From contig JAJQOW010000014.1 of NCBI GenBank assembly GCA_037975125.1, positions 5,864,785-5,928,784 on the forward strand: a DNA stretch of 64,000 nucleotides, written 5' to 3'. This document shows positions 37,482 through 48,559 of the stretch, one piece after another; position 1 is the stretch's first letter, and each line of letters starts with the position of its first letter. Source of the stretch: Latrodectus hesperus (Eukaryota > Arthropoda > Arachnida > Araneae > Theridiidae). The position numbers were made by a program, and so were the translations under genes. The notes under the pieces were generated by a model. The model worked only from the letters and a program-made list of their open reading frames with translations. It had not been told where the DNA came from and did no database searches.

Positions 37482-38371
37482 GGTTGGTGCGTATGAAATG
37501 TCGGATTCTTAAGTGATTGTATAAAACTGCATATCTTTCTTCAAAAGCTGTTTATTCAATCAAAGTATGCTCCATTCGCTTCAATACACTTCTCCCAACG
37601 AGATTTTAAAGCGTAGATGCCTGTCTTAAAAAAGTTTTGGTCTTTAGAATTAATAAACTCTGATATCGAGTTTTTTAGACTGTCTTCATTTTCATAGTAT
37701 TTGCCCCTTAAAAACAACTGTAAATGCTTGAAAAAATGAAAATCGGTCGGCGAGAGATCCGGTGAATATGGTGGATGCTGCAATGATGAGCATACGTTTA
37801 ACCGATCCAGCTTATTTCGCTCTGTCAGTGCGTGCGGTACCCACTTGTCCATCTTCTTAACCTTGCCAATCTCAGAAAGGTGTCTCAATATCGTTGTATG
37901 GTCAACTTTCATCCTGATAGCAAGTTCCCTCGTGGATACGGCTGGATCCGCTTCCACTAGAGCCTTCAGGTCATCATTCTTCACAGACGTTTTGGGTCTT
38001 CCGCGCGGCTCATTTTGCAGTGAAAAATCGCCAGTCCGAAATTTTTCGAACCAACGCTGCACTTTCCGATCGTTAACCGTATTCTCCCCAAACGCTTGGT
38101 TTATGTTGCGTGCAGCTTTTGCAGCACTATTACCAAGTTTGTACTCATATAAGAAAATGACGCGAATGTCGGCAGAATTCATATCGGCAATAAACTCAAA
38201 AGAAATAAAAAAGGGAAGACCTTCGAGAAAACCTATTTTGCTGAAATGAGTCTCTGGCAATGGAGAATACGAGTATGAATGAGGTTATGCCAAATACAAA
38301 AGTATAACGAAAACAGGGAGGAAAACGTCCGCATGTAAAGAGAATCCGACATTTCATACGCACCAACCTAA
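37480..38371 (-). mobile_element. mariner element with perfect 29-bp terminal repeats, internally deleted
   Basis: The termini 37481-37509 and 38341-38369 are exact inverse copies (AGGTTGGTGCGTATGAAATG...). The left flank is the TA tract; the right flank reads AATATATAG, consistent with a TA target. The element is under 0.9 kb against about 1.3 kb for a full mariner, because the middle of the transposase gene has been deleted. Perfect termini and an open frame point to a recent arrival. Confidence 0.95.
37556..38182 (-). CDS. mariner transposase, in-frame central deletion (208 aa)
   Basis: The likely start is MNSADIRVIFLYEYKLGNSA at 38182; an upstream ATG at 38260 adds 26 residues not typical of mariners. 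Residues 1-100 or so hold the paired helix-turn-helix DNA-binding domain (RKVQRWFEKFRTGDF, GRPKTSVKN, VDHTTILRHLSEIGK) and the linker motif WVPHALTERNK. At about residue 130 the frame jumps from NKLDRLNVCSSL to HPPYSPDLSPTDFHFFKHLQ, which holds the third catalytic aspartate, and then runs to its normal end GAYFD. The deleted part, roughly 140 residues, held the other two catalytic aspartates. The frame is intact, so a protein that binds termini but cannot cut is conceivable. A long antisense frame at 37845-38249 is a shadow. Confidence 0.93.
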   Translation of the reverse strand: MNSADIRVIFLYEYKLGNSAAKAARNINQAFGENTVNDRKVQRWFEKFRTGDFSLQNEPRGRPKTSVKNDDLKALVEADPAVSTRELAIRMKVDHTTILRHLSEIGKVKKMDKWVPHALTERNKLDRLNVCSSLQHPPYSPDLSPTDFHFFKHLQLFLRGKYYENEDSLKNSISEFINSKDQNFFKTGIYALKSRWEKCIEANGAYFD

Positions 38372-38379
38372 TATATAGT

Positions 38380-39510
38380 CTTCTTATACCAATATTGTTA
38401 TGTTTTTTTTCTGTAAAACATTATTGTGAATAGCTGAAGAAAACAATTACATGTATTTCTCAAAGAAACTTGATTAGGCTTGCCCAACGCTTAAGAGTAT
38501 AACTTTGAATCAAAAAAGAACCATAAATTTAAAGCCTTATTAGACTGAATTGAAATACGTTAAAGTATATTTCAAAGCGTTAAAGCATTTTTAAACTGTA
38601 AATTTTTCACTGGAAAATTTTTTTTACTAATTACATTCATTCGTGAAATTATTATAAAGTAATTGTATGCTTTTAAAATTGAAAGGTGTGACAGAGAGAA
38701 ACACTGCCTAATTTGTTAAAAGTGTGTTAACATTCTCGTTGCATGAGCTAATTGTCATCATTTCAAATCTAGGTTAAAAGTGTTAAGAAATAAAGCTGTT
38801 ATAACTTTAAATGTTGGCATCCTCATTTGTAAGCATCCGCTTGAAATGAAGTGAATTTAGAAAATAGTATATTGATAAGGTTTCGTAAACTTATTTATCA
38901 GGCAAGTATCAAGTACGCCTTAAATCAGCTTTAATTTTAAAAAATACTGTAGAAAATAAAATTTAATTTTGCAAAAAAATAAATTTTTCTAGCATCAGTA
39001 TTTCTCCAAATTACAAGTTAGGAAAGTGTTTCAAATTAAAATGGAATAGTTTAATGAATTTTAAAACAGTTGTGATACCAAAGCTATTTCACTGATTTGA
39101 TATTTTCAGTAAAGTCATTCAGACCTGATTTCATTTGGCGTTAACTATTATCAGCGTGCTTTTTAAATAATCATTATGTGGTCTTGATGTAAAACGAATG
39201 GCTAAAGTGAACCAATTTGACCATTAACGATAGTCAGATCTTGGTGGAACCAGTCTTAAATGAATAAAAGCATATTTCAGTATAAAAATTAGTTGGTTAA
39301 TAATTTGCTTCAAGCTGTAAAGTAATTCTAAATAAAAATGCTGTAACATGATTCCATAAGCATAAAAAAACGTTAATTTGATTTCTTATTTGATTTAGGA
39401 ATTTAAGCTCCAGAACTTCGATATTTCTAGATAATTCGTTGTTATTTAATGGTTCAGTTTTTTGGTAAATATTTATTAGCTACAAATTTTCGAGTTAAAA
39501 GAATAATCTT
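38380..39510. other. AT-rich sequence without recognised features
   Basis: No ORF, RNA gene or repeat family seen. Confidence 0.6.
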
Positions 39511-39517
39511 TGATAAT

Positions 39518-39745
39518 ATTTATTATTTATTACATTACATATATTCACACTTGTATGCTTGATTCTTGAGATCCGCTTGTAAGTCTTCGTCGATATTAGG
39601 ACAAATAGCACAATGACAGATGTACAACCACAGAAGAATAACGAAGAAAACACCCAGGACCATGGTGGGAATCGAACCCACACTCCTACGCTCTCAAGCG
39701 ATTAGCAGTGATGCCTTTGACCACTCAGCCACGGAGCGCCCTTCT
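39518..39745 (-). mobile_element. SINE-D with tRNA-Ser(GCU)-like head
   Basis: On the minus strand the head reads TGGCTGAGTGGTCAAAGGC (A box, 39713-39731), an anticodon-loop-like CACTGCTAATC, a variable-arm-like stretch, and GGGTTCGATTCCC (B box, 39667-39679). The order and the extra arm resemble tRNA-Ser with anticodon GCU. The acceptor stem does not pair, and about 120 bp of unrelated body follow, so this is a SINE and not a tRNA gene. TTTGATAAT flanks it at 39509-39517 and 39746-39754. A 62-codon minus-strand frame over it is not a gene. Confidence 0.85.
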
Positions 39746-39759
39746 TTTGATAATTGAAC

Positions 39760-42700
39760 TGAAAAACAAATAATAAATTTTTATTAGGTTTGTTCTATTT
39801 TATAAAAATATTTTTTCTCACGTTCGAATTATTCATATCATTGCTATTTGGTATACTAACTGTTTATAAAAATATATTTTTCAATTACAAACAAATGAAT
39901 AGTGTAATTATTAACTTGTTATATATTCAGGTCTCAAATGGAGGATCAAAATTTTTTAATTAAATACTAAATCATTAGAGTGTCTATAATTAGGACAAAT
40001 ATATCACTAATTTTTATAATTGTCTCTATTTTTCGAAACAATTTCAAGAATTAATGAAATTTGAATTGTTTAAATATATTAATTGTTGGAGCATTAGAAC
40101 GCTAAAAAACATAGTCCAAATAAATAAATGATTTTCAAATATAGTTCTTGCTAGCTAAAATGTCAAATAGCTTTGAGTTAAATAAAAATCTATTGTTATT
40201 GATATTTATTTTTTCCGATGAGCGTGTCTTATTTTAAGCTCGTAACATGTTTTTTATCTATGCTATATAATTTTTTTACATTTAAATGCTGAATTTTTTA
40301 AAAATCAAATATCATTATATATGAGATGCTATAAAAGCATATAGAAAAATAATTTTACTTGATAATATACATGACTAAAATAATATTATGATCTATGATT
40401 TTGTTGCTTTTTAATACTTATTCTATATTAAGAATGATTACTAAATATTTTTCAAAATTTCTTTCTTTGAAATAACAAATACCCAAGATTGCAGTGATTT
40501 GGTTTTGAAATATATTTAGTAAAAAATAAAGTAATATAAGAGTTTATTTATCGAATAATTTAATTATAAATACATAAAATAAGTAATCTGAAATATTAGT
40601 TATTTTATAGTCATTACATTAATGCATTCTTCTCTTAAAATACATATTAAACTATATTATAGTTAAAAATCCTGATGACTTTATCTTTTTAAATAATTAT
40701 TAAAATCTACTAAACATTTTATTTTTGCTGATATTATATCTAACTCACAATCTAAGTTCATTTTAAATAGCTGTTTTCACTATTTACACTGAAGTATATA
40801 AAAGTTTCTATAAATTTACATCATTTTAATTTCCGACAAAAAATACTTTTTTAAAATACTTATATTAATTATCATTCTTAAACTTTTTAGGATATTTAAA
40901 TTTGAACTTTTTCATTCTTGTACGAATGATAAAATTTAGACCATTATTATCATTTTATTCTGAAAATTTTATGTTACATTATTTTATGAAATACACATTG
41001 TATTACATTACTATGCTAATTGCTTTTAACCTACATAATACTTTTTAAATATTAACTATGACTTTTAATATTAACGAAAACTATTTTTAGTTTTTATTGC
41101 TTTATAATATAGTTAATATAAGCCTAATTCTGGCAGATTTAAATTTAAAATATATTCTTATTCCCTTATTCAAATAAGATTTAAAAGTTAATGGTTACAA
41201 TTCCTTGCACGAAAATCGCTCAGTTTCTCACGTTGTAGGAACAAAACATTTTCCTGTTCCGAAATTGTATTTCCATTTTCTTATAATAACATAAATAACT
41301 GCTTATGGCCATTAAGTTATATCGTACTTAAGCAAAATTGAGCTCTATTGGAGAAAAAGGTCTTATTTGGCAAGAATAAAAAAAACATTTTTATAAATCG
41401 TTAAAAAATTACTGTCATATTTTTAAGGATGAACGATTTTATAGCTAATATTTTAAGCATCCTATTCTTTAATGTTTTTATTGCTCATAAAAACATCATA
41501 TTGGAAATTCGAAAGTTGTATATTGAAGTTTTACAAAGCATTAAATGCCTGAATCATTTTTATAAGTTAGTAATTGAACAATCCCATTATACAATATCAT
41601 TAATATTATTTTTTTAACTATATATTCAGAGAAACATCAATTTTGAACAATATATTTGTTTCTGTTCTTCAAAATTTAGTGTCTTATAAACTTCTACAGT
41701 TATGCTATATCTATGAAGCCCGGTACCTAAAGAAATGCAATTAATAAAATTTATTTATTTTTAAATCTTATTCCTGATGAAAAACGCGTTTATTATTTTG
41801 AAATAAATATTAAAAGACAACATACAAATACATTAATAGATAATTTATATTTATTTGACTCAATTACTTTAATAACTTATTACGAGACCAGGCACATGTT
41901 TATTCATTTATTTACTGTTCAAGTAGTTTATTTTAATTAATAATAAGTACTTATCGACTAGAATTATTGAATTCCAAAAATAACAGATTCAAAATTCAAT
42001 ATCGTTATATAAATAATCACAACTTTTATTATGAAAACATAAAATTTTAATGACAATTAATTATATTGTTTTTACTAAATTAAATATTTTGTAATTGTAT
42101 TTTTGCTCATGATAGTTATTCGTTTTAGAGTGATTTTTAAAATTTATAGTTATTAAAACTATGAAATTAAGTTTAAATATTTAATGATAAACTAATACAA
42201 GTGTATGCTTATTTAGCTATGTTATGTTTAGCACAAGTTCATTTTATCTAAATATTTTTCCATAAAGTTAATTTTAATCTAAATTAAAGTTTATTTTTCT
42301 CACCTATATAAATTAAATTTATATTAGTTTTAGAAATACACAAATTATATTAATTTATATATCAATTAAAGGCACTATCAATAAACATATCAATTATGCA
42401 AGTTTATTATTTTATGTCAATAATATTAGGAAATGTATTCCTTAAAAATTTGTGTGTTTATATAATTCACATTTAAATCAATTATTATTAATTTATAAAA
42501 ATTAATAATAATTCATATTATTTTAACACAGATTAGGTTTAAGCATATTTTTGATTTATTTTACATATTTGTGATCGTAAAACCTTTATCACACAATTTT
42601 AATATTTTTTTATTAAGAATATCACGAAATAAATTAAGATATACTTATTTTAAAACATTTAAAAGTGATCTAACATTATAGCTTTAAATTTATATATTTT

Positions 42701-43130
42701 ATGTACACATTTAATTAAACATTTCTCGGTAAAATTCTAATTTAAATTTGAAAAATGTTTCACTTTTTTTTTTCCAAACTCAGAAAACATTTTAAAATTA
42801 ATTGTTCGCCACTTAAACTTAAGAATTATAAGGAAAATTTAACAAATTCAAATAAATGTTTTTTTTTTTTTTTTTTGAAAAAGTTATAATTTATCACTTT
42901 TATTTGCTTGCAAAATTTTCAATTTATGTCTTCTAAAATCTACTTTTTATGAAACAATTTTCGAAGTAGAAGTTTTTCGGATAAAAAAAATTCAATTATT
43001 GATTACTTCAATATTTCAGATGTCTTTTTTGAAAATATACTCAAAATAATAAATTGCCAAACTATGGGAATTTCATCTAAACGAAAATATCTTCAAAATA
43101 ATTTATGATAATGTTAGCAATGAATCAACT
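39760..43130. other. AT-rich sequence without recognised features
   Basis: The most uniformly AT-rich part of the window, with a poly-T run near 42858. No ORF, RNA gene or repeat family seen. Confidence 0.6.
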
Positions 43131-43135
43131 GACGA

Positions 43136-43500
43136 CTAAAGTCTCTGTCCATGACAAAACATCCAATCCTGAACTATATGTGAACGACCTGGCATGGGAT
43201 TCGAAAAACCCCCGAGTGAGAATTTTCCCAGGAACCAAAGAGAAAACAGTAATCTTTGGGAACGAAGTCTCTCACGTGCATTAGAATAATCGATCAATAA
43301 ACTGTAAGCAAATGATCGACGAAACGAAACAAGTTGAAAAAATGACGAAACACATTTTAAATCATTTCTCAAGGAAACAATGCGGCGGTTTGTTTTAAGA
43401 GAGCTTTGTTTTTTTGTTGTTGTCATTTCAATCCAGTTTCTTTAAGGCGATTTGCTCCGTGAAATCACGGCTGTGTCTGTGACCCCTTTAGATCTGGATA
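43136..43500. other. complex island of unknown nature
   Basis: A patch of balanced composition in AT-rich surroundings, with a 96-codon minus-strand frame (43136-43426, MTTTKKQSSLKTNRRIVSLR...) and a perfect CCGTGAAATCACGG hairpin near 43460. The frame resembles nothing I know and may be chance. Possible exon, promoter or old repeat. Confidence 0.3.
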
Positions 43501-44470
43501 TACTACTTTTAACCTGCTCAAACAACAGTCCGATAGTGCTAATACATGTGTGTTAACTTTTTAATCGCATTCTTATTCTGTTTGTTTGCTGTTTGACGCA
43601 TTGTTCTTAGTTGTTCGAAATAAGTTCTTTGAAGTGTCGTGACATTTAATAAAAATTACAAGTGTATTTCTTAGATTTATTTTAAAAATTGAATATGACA
43701 TTTCCTTGAGCAATGTAAAGAAATAAAATACAAATATGTAACAGTCTCTTTACTTACAATTTAAGTTAAGGAATACACATTTCATTAAAACAACATTAAC
43801 GATTTGTTTTAATAATTCAAAAAGTGACTATAGAGTATTTGTAAAACAATATCAGCCATAAGGACAAATCAATATCAGTCAAGAATGAAGTCTTCATTGA
43901 TATTTATATCAATCAAGAATTCATTCTAAGACACAAAACTCAAAAGTAGTTAAGATATTGATTCCTGTGTTGGAATTTTCCTCTTTGAATGAGTGTTATA
44001 TCATTATAAATATTATCAAGGATTTAAATGGAATTATTTCACTTGAAGCATCGTTACTGAGATAATTGCTGAATATGTCCAGCGCTTTATCTTCACTTCA
44101 ACAATTAATAGATTTAACACACGCCTCTATCCGGATAGTTGCCGGTCTTCAAAATCTACTTCAAATCGCAGGTACTTGCAGTACCTTGTCATTAAAACAT
44201 AAACGTAAAGCTATTAATAAAGCATCCCTTTTTCCTTAATGTTTTTAAGAAACTTACCATTTAAAACCAGTTACAAAATTAATCAATTAGGAGTAAAAAT
44301 GTTCAAGAATTTTCTATAATAATGACATTTTACCATATTATAGCAATAAAATATAGTATATTAGTTACATTTTTATAACACTACAATTTGTGGTAGACGA
44401 CTTATTTATTCATTTTATTAACCAATTGAATTTGAATAATATAAAATTTTTTGTTTTTAAAGTAGAAATA
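43501..44470. other. AT-rich sequence without recognised features
   Basis: No ORF, RNA gene or repeat family seen. Confidence 0.55.
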
Positions 44471-44477
44471 TTTGGTA

Positions 44478-44488
44478 AAGCAGTATTT

Positions 44489-44586
<98 letters not shown>

Positions 44587-44600
44587 GCAAAATACTGCTT
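44478..44600. repeat. TA-cored cruciform (123 bp)
   Basis: AAGCAGTATTTTGCA at 44478-44492 is the exact reverse complement of 44586-44600. The TA tract between them is self-complementary, so the whole block is an almost uninterrupted palindrome. It ends six bases before the transposon at 44606. Confidence 0.97.
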
Positions 44601-44605
44601 AATAT

Positions 44606-45147
44606 ACATAGGGTCGCATTCCTTTCTGAGAGTCAGAAAAAACGAAACTAAAAACGCATCAAGAATCCATCATGAATTTACCCCCAGAACATTCTTCCAT
44701 CACGGTCTATAACGTTTTGAAGGCCACATATCCCGCACGATGAATTCGACGTAGCGGAGCTGTGGTTTGGCCTCCTCGCTCACCGGACCTCAACCCACTG
44801 GATTTTTTTCTTCTGGGGGCACATGAAATCTTTAGTGAATGAGACGCTTGTAGACTCAACTGAAGATCTCGTGGGTAAAATCATTGTTGCCGGGAACGAA
44901 ATTAATATATCACCAGGAATATTCGAGAGGGTGCTTCAGTCGTTCCTTCGCCGGTATCAACTGTGCAACTGCACACATGGGTAGCATTTTGAGCATTTGC
45001 TGTGAGGTTTACGCTAAGCAATAAATATGATTGTGAAATATTTGGTATTTTTTATTCGTTTACCCAACACAACACTGTTGTAAGTGTTGGGAGAACCTGT
45101 CAGGGGGAATTTCTCTTTTCTACCCAGAGTGGAATGCGACCCTATGT
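44606..45147 (+). mobile_element. Tc1/mariner-type element, internally deleted, 542 bp
   Basis: ACATAGGGTCGCATTCC at 44606-44622 is the exact reverse complement of 45131-45147. Only the 3' part of the transposase gene lies between (listed separately). Flanking TA duplication is not clear: left TA, right TT. Non-autonomous. Confidence 0.88.
44710..45005 (+). pseudogene. IS630/Tc1/mariner-type transposase, C-terminal part
   Basis: Reading YNVLKATYPAR, then after a stop RRSGAVV(W)PPRSPDLNPLDFF, which is the motif around the third catalytic acid (D of PLDFF), then WGHMKSLVNETLVDSTEDLV and IFERVLQSFLRRYQLCN. Stops at the former Trp after YPAR and after CNCTHG, plus a shift in the FFF(L)WG stretch, disable it. 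Family-typical ending HFEHLL precedes the last stop at 45003-45005. The N-terminal DNA-binding region and first two acids are deleted. Confidence 0.85.
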
Positions 45148-45221
45148 TCCTACGTAATAATTTCTTGTCTGGATAGGTACTATCACCCCTCTTAATTTGT
45201 AAAAAATATTAGAATCACTCT

Positions 45222-45272
45222 GTATGTATGTACGTGTGTGTGGGTGGGTGGGTGTATGTAAGTATGTATATA
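45222..45272. repeat. GT-rich simple repeat
   Basis: GTATGTATGTACGTGTGTGTGGGTGGGTGGGTGTATG-type run in mixed units. Confidence 0.9.
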
Positions 45273-45279
45273 TAAGTTT

Positions 45280-47780
45280 CATTTTTAAGATTAAATTAAT
45301 GTTATGGAACTAAACTTTGCTAAACACGTCTCGATATAACAATAATTAATCTTTTCTAAACCTCTATCTTATTTTTATTAAAAATATAGTTATACATTAG
45401 AAATATGCATGAAAATTCAAGAATTTGCTATCTACTTAGACTTAATAAAAATGATGCATTATTCGTTGGAAAAAAATCAGTTACGGAGCACTGCTGAGAA
45501 ATTACTTTAAAATAAAAATGTCATTTTAATCATGCCAACATGTTTCAAAAATTCCTTAATTCACGTTGAGAGGTGAATCACAATAAGTTGAATTACAACA
45601 ACTTATTGTAAAAAAGTTATAGTGAATGCTTCCAATTAAATCTTAAACAATCGTAAAAACTAAAAGTTCTTTCCAAAATAATTTTGGTTTGTAATCTTTT
45701 AATGAGATGGAGAAAAGGAAATGTGAATTTTATTTGACTTTCAACCTAATTAATTTCCAAAAATGGAAATATTTAAATGCTGGAAGTTTCAGGGGTCCTT
45801 GAAATTTATATATGAAACTATTTAAGATATTTTTTATTTGTTTTATAAAAAATCATTTATTTAGCAACTATAGTGATAGATAGATGTACGATTAGAATTT
45901 TAATATGCAACCAGGTTTATTTTCAATTCAATTTTTTTAAAAAATAAACATTTTTCTCCGTTTTACAGTTAATTCTTTTAAATGAACTTTTTCTAATAAT
46001 AAATATTAATCATTTTAAATTTTTCGTTTCATGTTTAATGATTTCAATTAAAGATCTTTAAATATTCTTATTCTTCATGATAATCAAAACTTATTCTTAA
46101 AGATAAGGATACCATAAATGAATATTATAGTTTACTTTTAAAGATAATGTTATATTTTGTTTCCTTTAAGAAAAACACAAAACTTTTATTCAATTTCTTA
46201 TTTTTTAACTTAAAGTATCCTCTTCTTGCTTTCTAAGAGAAAATATGGATAAAAAGATTAAAAGTTAAAATATTTTTAAAGAATAATAAAAAATTAAAAC
46301 TGAAGTAATAAAGAACTAATATCTACAAAAATTTGAAATTGTTTTGAAAAAAAACAAGTTGAAAATTCGTTACATTTTAAGAACAAAGAAAATATGTAAA
46401 ACTCATTCTGAAAGAAGTGTTAAAAAAAAAGATTGCTTATTATCCAAGTTAAAGAAAATAAAGTCCCATGACGTACAATTACTTAACTTAATGCAATGAC
46501 CTTGATGTTAAAGACTATCAACAGCTAAGGAATTTAATAACAATAACAAAAATATGAGCTTTCTTTCGATGAATCAAATATTTCACCTTCTCAAGAACCT
46601 TAGTTAGAAGGTATTTCTAATCATGAATGATAATAAAAAAAGTGTTGCATATGTTGATTCTTATGTTCTTTCCTCACCGTAAATGATCTTTTTCGAACTA
46701 AACTTGATAGCTTTCACAAAAGTTGAAAAGGTCAACACACAGGATTCAAGTGAATGTGAATGTTGTAATGCGGCCGAATGAAACGCTTTGTGATATGAAA
46801 GTGAATTGTTTCTAACGCGATTTAGAATGTTGACTTTCCTTATTTTAGAAAATCAGGCTTTCAATCAAATTATAGTAAAAAATTCCAAATAATTAGATAG
46901 AATTATTGAATTTTTTACTTAAAATCTATTCATAATTGTACTAAAATTAATAAAGTAACGGATTTGAATCCTTCTATTGCAAAATATATTAACTTTGTTT
47001 ACATTTTAAAACGTTGACTATTTTGATATTGATTGTTTTTGATAATTGTAAGTTTTGTGTAGTCATACAATCTTTTAATTTTGTTTTATCCAATCATTTA
47101 TTTAATAATCTTTTAAGTACACAAATATTTTCTAGAAAATTTATGTTATTAAGTCTATATAAGTCACCAGAGAAATATTCTCTTTTTAAGACTTTTTTAA
47201 ATTTTGGAGCTTAAATGTAATTTTAATAAAATATAAAATTAGATATTTTATATAACTTTGTTCAATAAACATTTATATACATTTTTAGCCTGAAAAATGC
47301 AATGATTATTTTTTATTTTTGTAAAAATAAATAAATGTTAAATTTTCTCAAAAAAGCTTAACTTGTTAAAAAAAAACTTTTAAATAAATGCTGGTAAATG
47401 TTAAGATTTCTGTATATCTTCGTTTACAAAACTACTTTAGCTTTCTTGCATAATAACTATGTCACTTTCAAATCATACAGAATTTAGTTTTTCATAAAGT
47501 ATTTTATTTTCGTCACCAAATATACATACAAATTTATATATAAATGTATGTATATAAACATATGGGGAACTTCTCATTTTTTAATTGTTTTTTTTATTTT
47601 AATTTTGATTTATTGATTTAAAGTAATGCTACTCTCTAAAAAATTATTATATTAAATATAGTACTGTGTGTAATTTTGATATTTATTCAGAAATTCTTCA
47701 TATATATAAGTTACATAATATATAAAAATATGATGCAGATAATCTTCCTTATGGTCAACATCGCTCGCAGAAAAATGCGG
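45280..47780. other. AT-rich sequence without recognised features
   Basis: Contains one small perfect hairpin, ACAATAAGTTG at 45580-45590 with its complement at 45599-45609. Nothing else seen. Confidence 0.6.
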
Positions 47781-47789
47781 AACTAGTAG

Positions 47790-48546
47790 GATATCCCCAT
47801 TGCTACTTTTTTTCGGTGCCCAGTTAAGCGCATGTTTCTTTAACACGGGAATTTTCCCAAAGTTCAAAAAATACACATTTTATACAATTTTAAATCACAT
47901 AATAGTGTAGAAAAATCTAAAAAACTATTACTGGAAAATGAATAAAAACTTTATTATTGTTGGGTTTGCTTTTTCTTCAAAATAGCCAGTAAAAGTAGTA
48001 AATAATAGGGAATTACTTGATATGACGTCAAGCTCACGTGTCGAATATACTCGGTGATATAAGGAAGAAAATATAAGAAAAATATTAATACAAAAATATA
48101 TAAGAAAAAGATAATAATAAATGAAATAAAAAAGGAAATTGGAAAAAAGAGCAGTTTAGAATGTTGAAAATTTAAAAGAAAAGTATAATAATAAATTAAA
48201 AAATTTATATAAGAAAAATATATAATAAATAAACAAAATAAAAAAAGATATAAATAATAAATAAACAAAGAAATTGGAAAAAAGAACAGTTTACGATGTT
48301 TGGACGCTGGCGATAACGAAACACAACACCAAACGTAAAACAAAAAGTTCAAATTGAAAATAAAACGAGCATTTGCGCTATTGCCACTGAAAAGAATCAT
48401 ATATGTTACGTAAAAATGATGTAAAACATGAGAAAAACCAAATCTGGCAACAAAAATCTGAAAAGTAACAAAAACTTAAATTGGCAACAGGATAATCAAA
48501 ACAAAGGAAGCTAGATTTGGCAAGAAATCACTTGGGGGAGGATATC
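47790..48546. mobile_element. 0.75-kb MITE family, copy 1
   Basis: Alignable end to end with 51195-51933. Shared blocks include AAGCGCATGT, GGGAATTTTCCC, TTAAATCACATAATAGT, GACGTCAAGCTCAC, CTCGGTGATAT and TTGGCAACAGGATAATCAAA. The right end in reverse complement reads GATATCCTCCCCC, matching the left end of copy 2. Similarity extends a few bases outward on both sides (AACTAG on the left, ATACTTAC on the right), so termini may be slightly longer. The 148-codon minus-strand frame inside is low-complexity and not a gene. Confidence 0.85.
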
Positions 48547-48559
48547 ATACTTACACCAA

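Noticed and set aside
37845..38249. 134-codon plus-strand frame
   Set aside because: Antisense shadow of the mariner transposase gene.
39658..39740. tRNA-Ser(GCU) gene on the minus strand
   Set aside because: The acceptor stem does not pair, a SINE body follows, and a 9-bp target duplication encloses the unit.
47954..48400. 148-codon minus-strand frame rich in F, I and Y
   Set aside because: It lies wholly inside a MITE, comes from A-rich ATAAATAAAC tracts, and is not maintained in the second copy at 51195.
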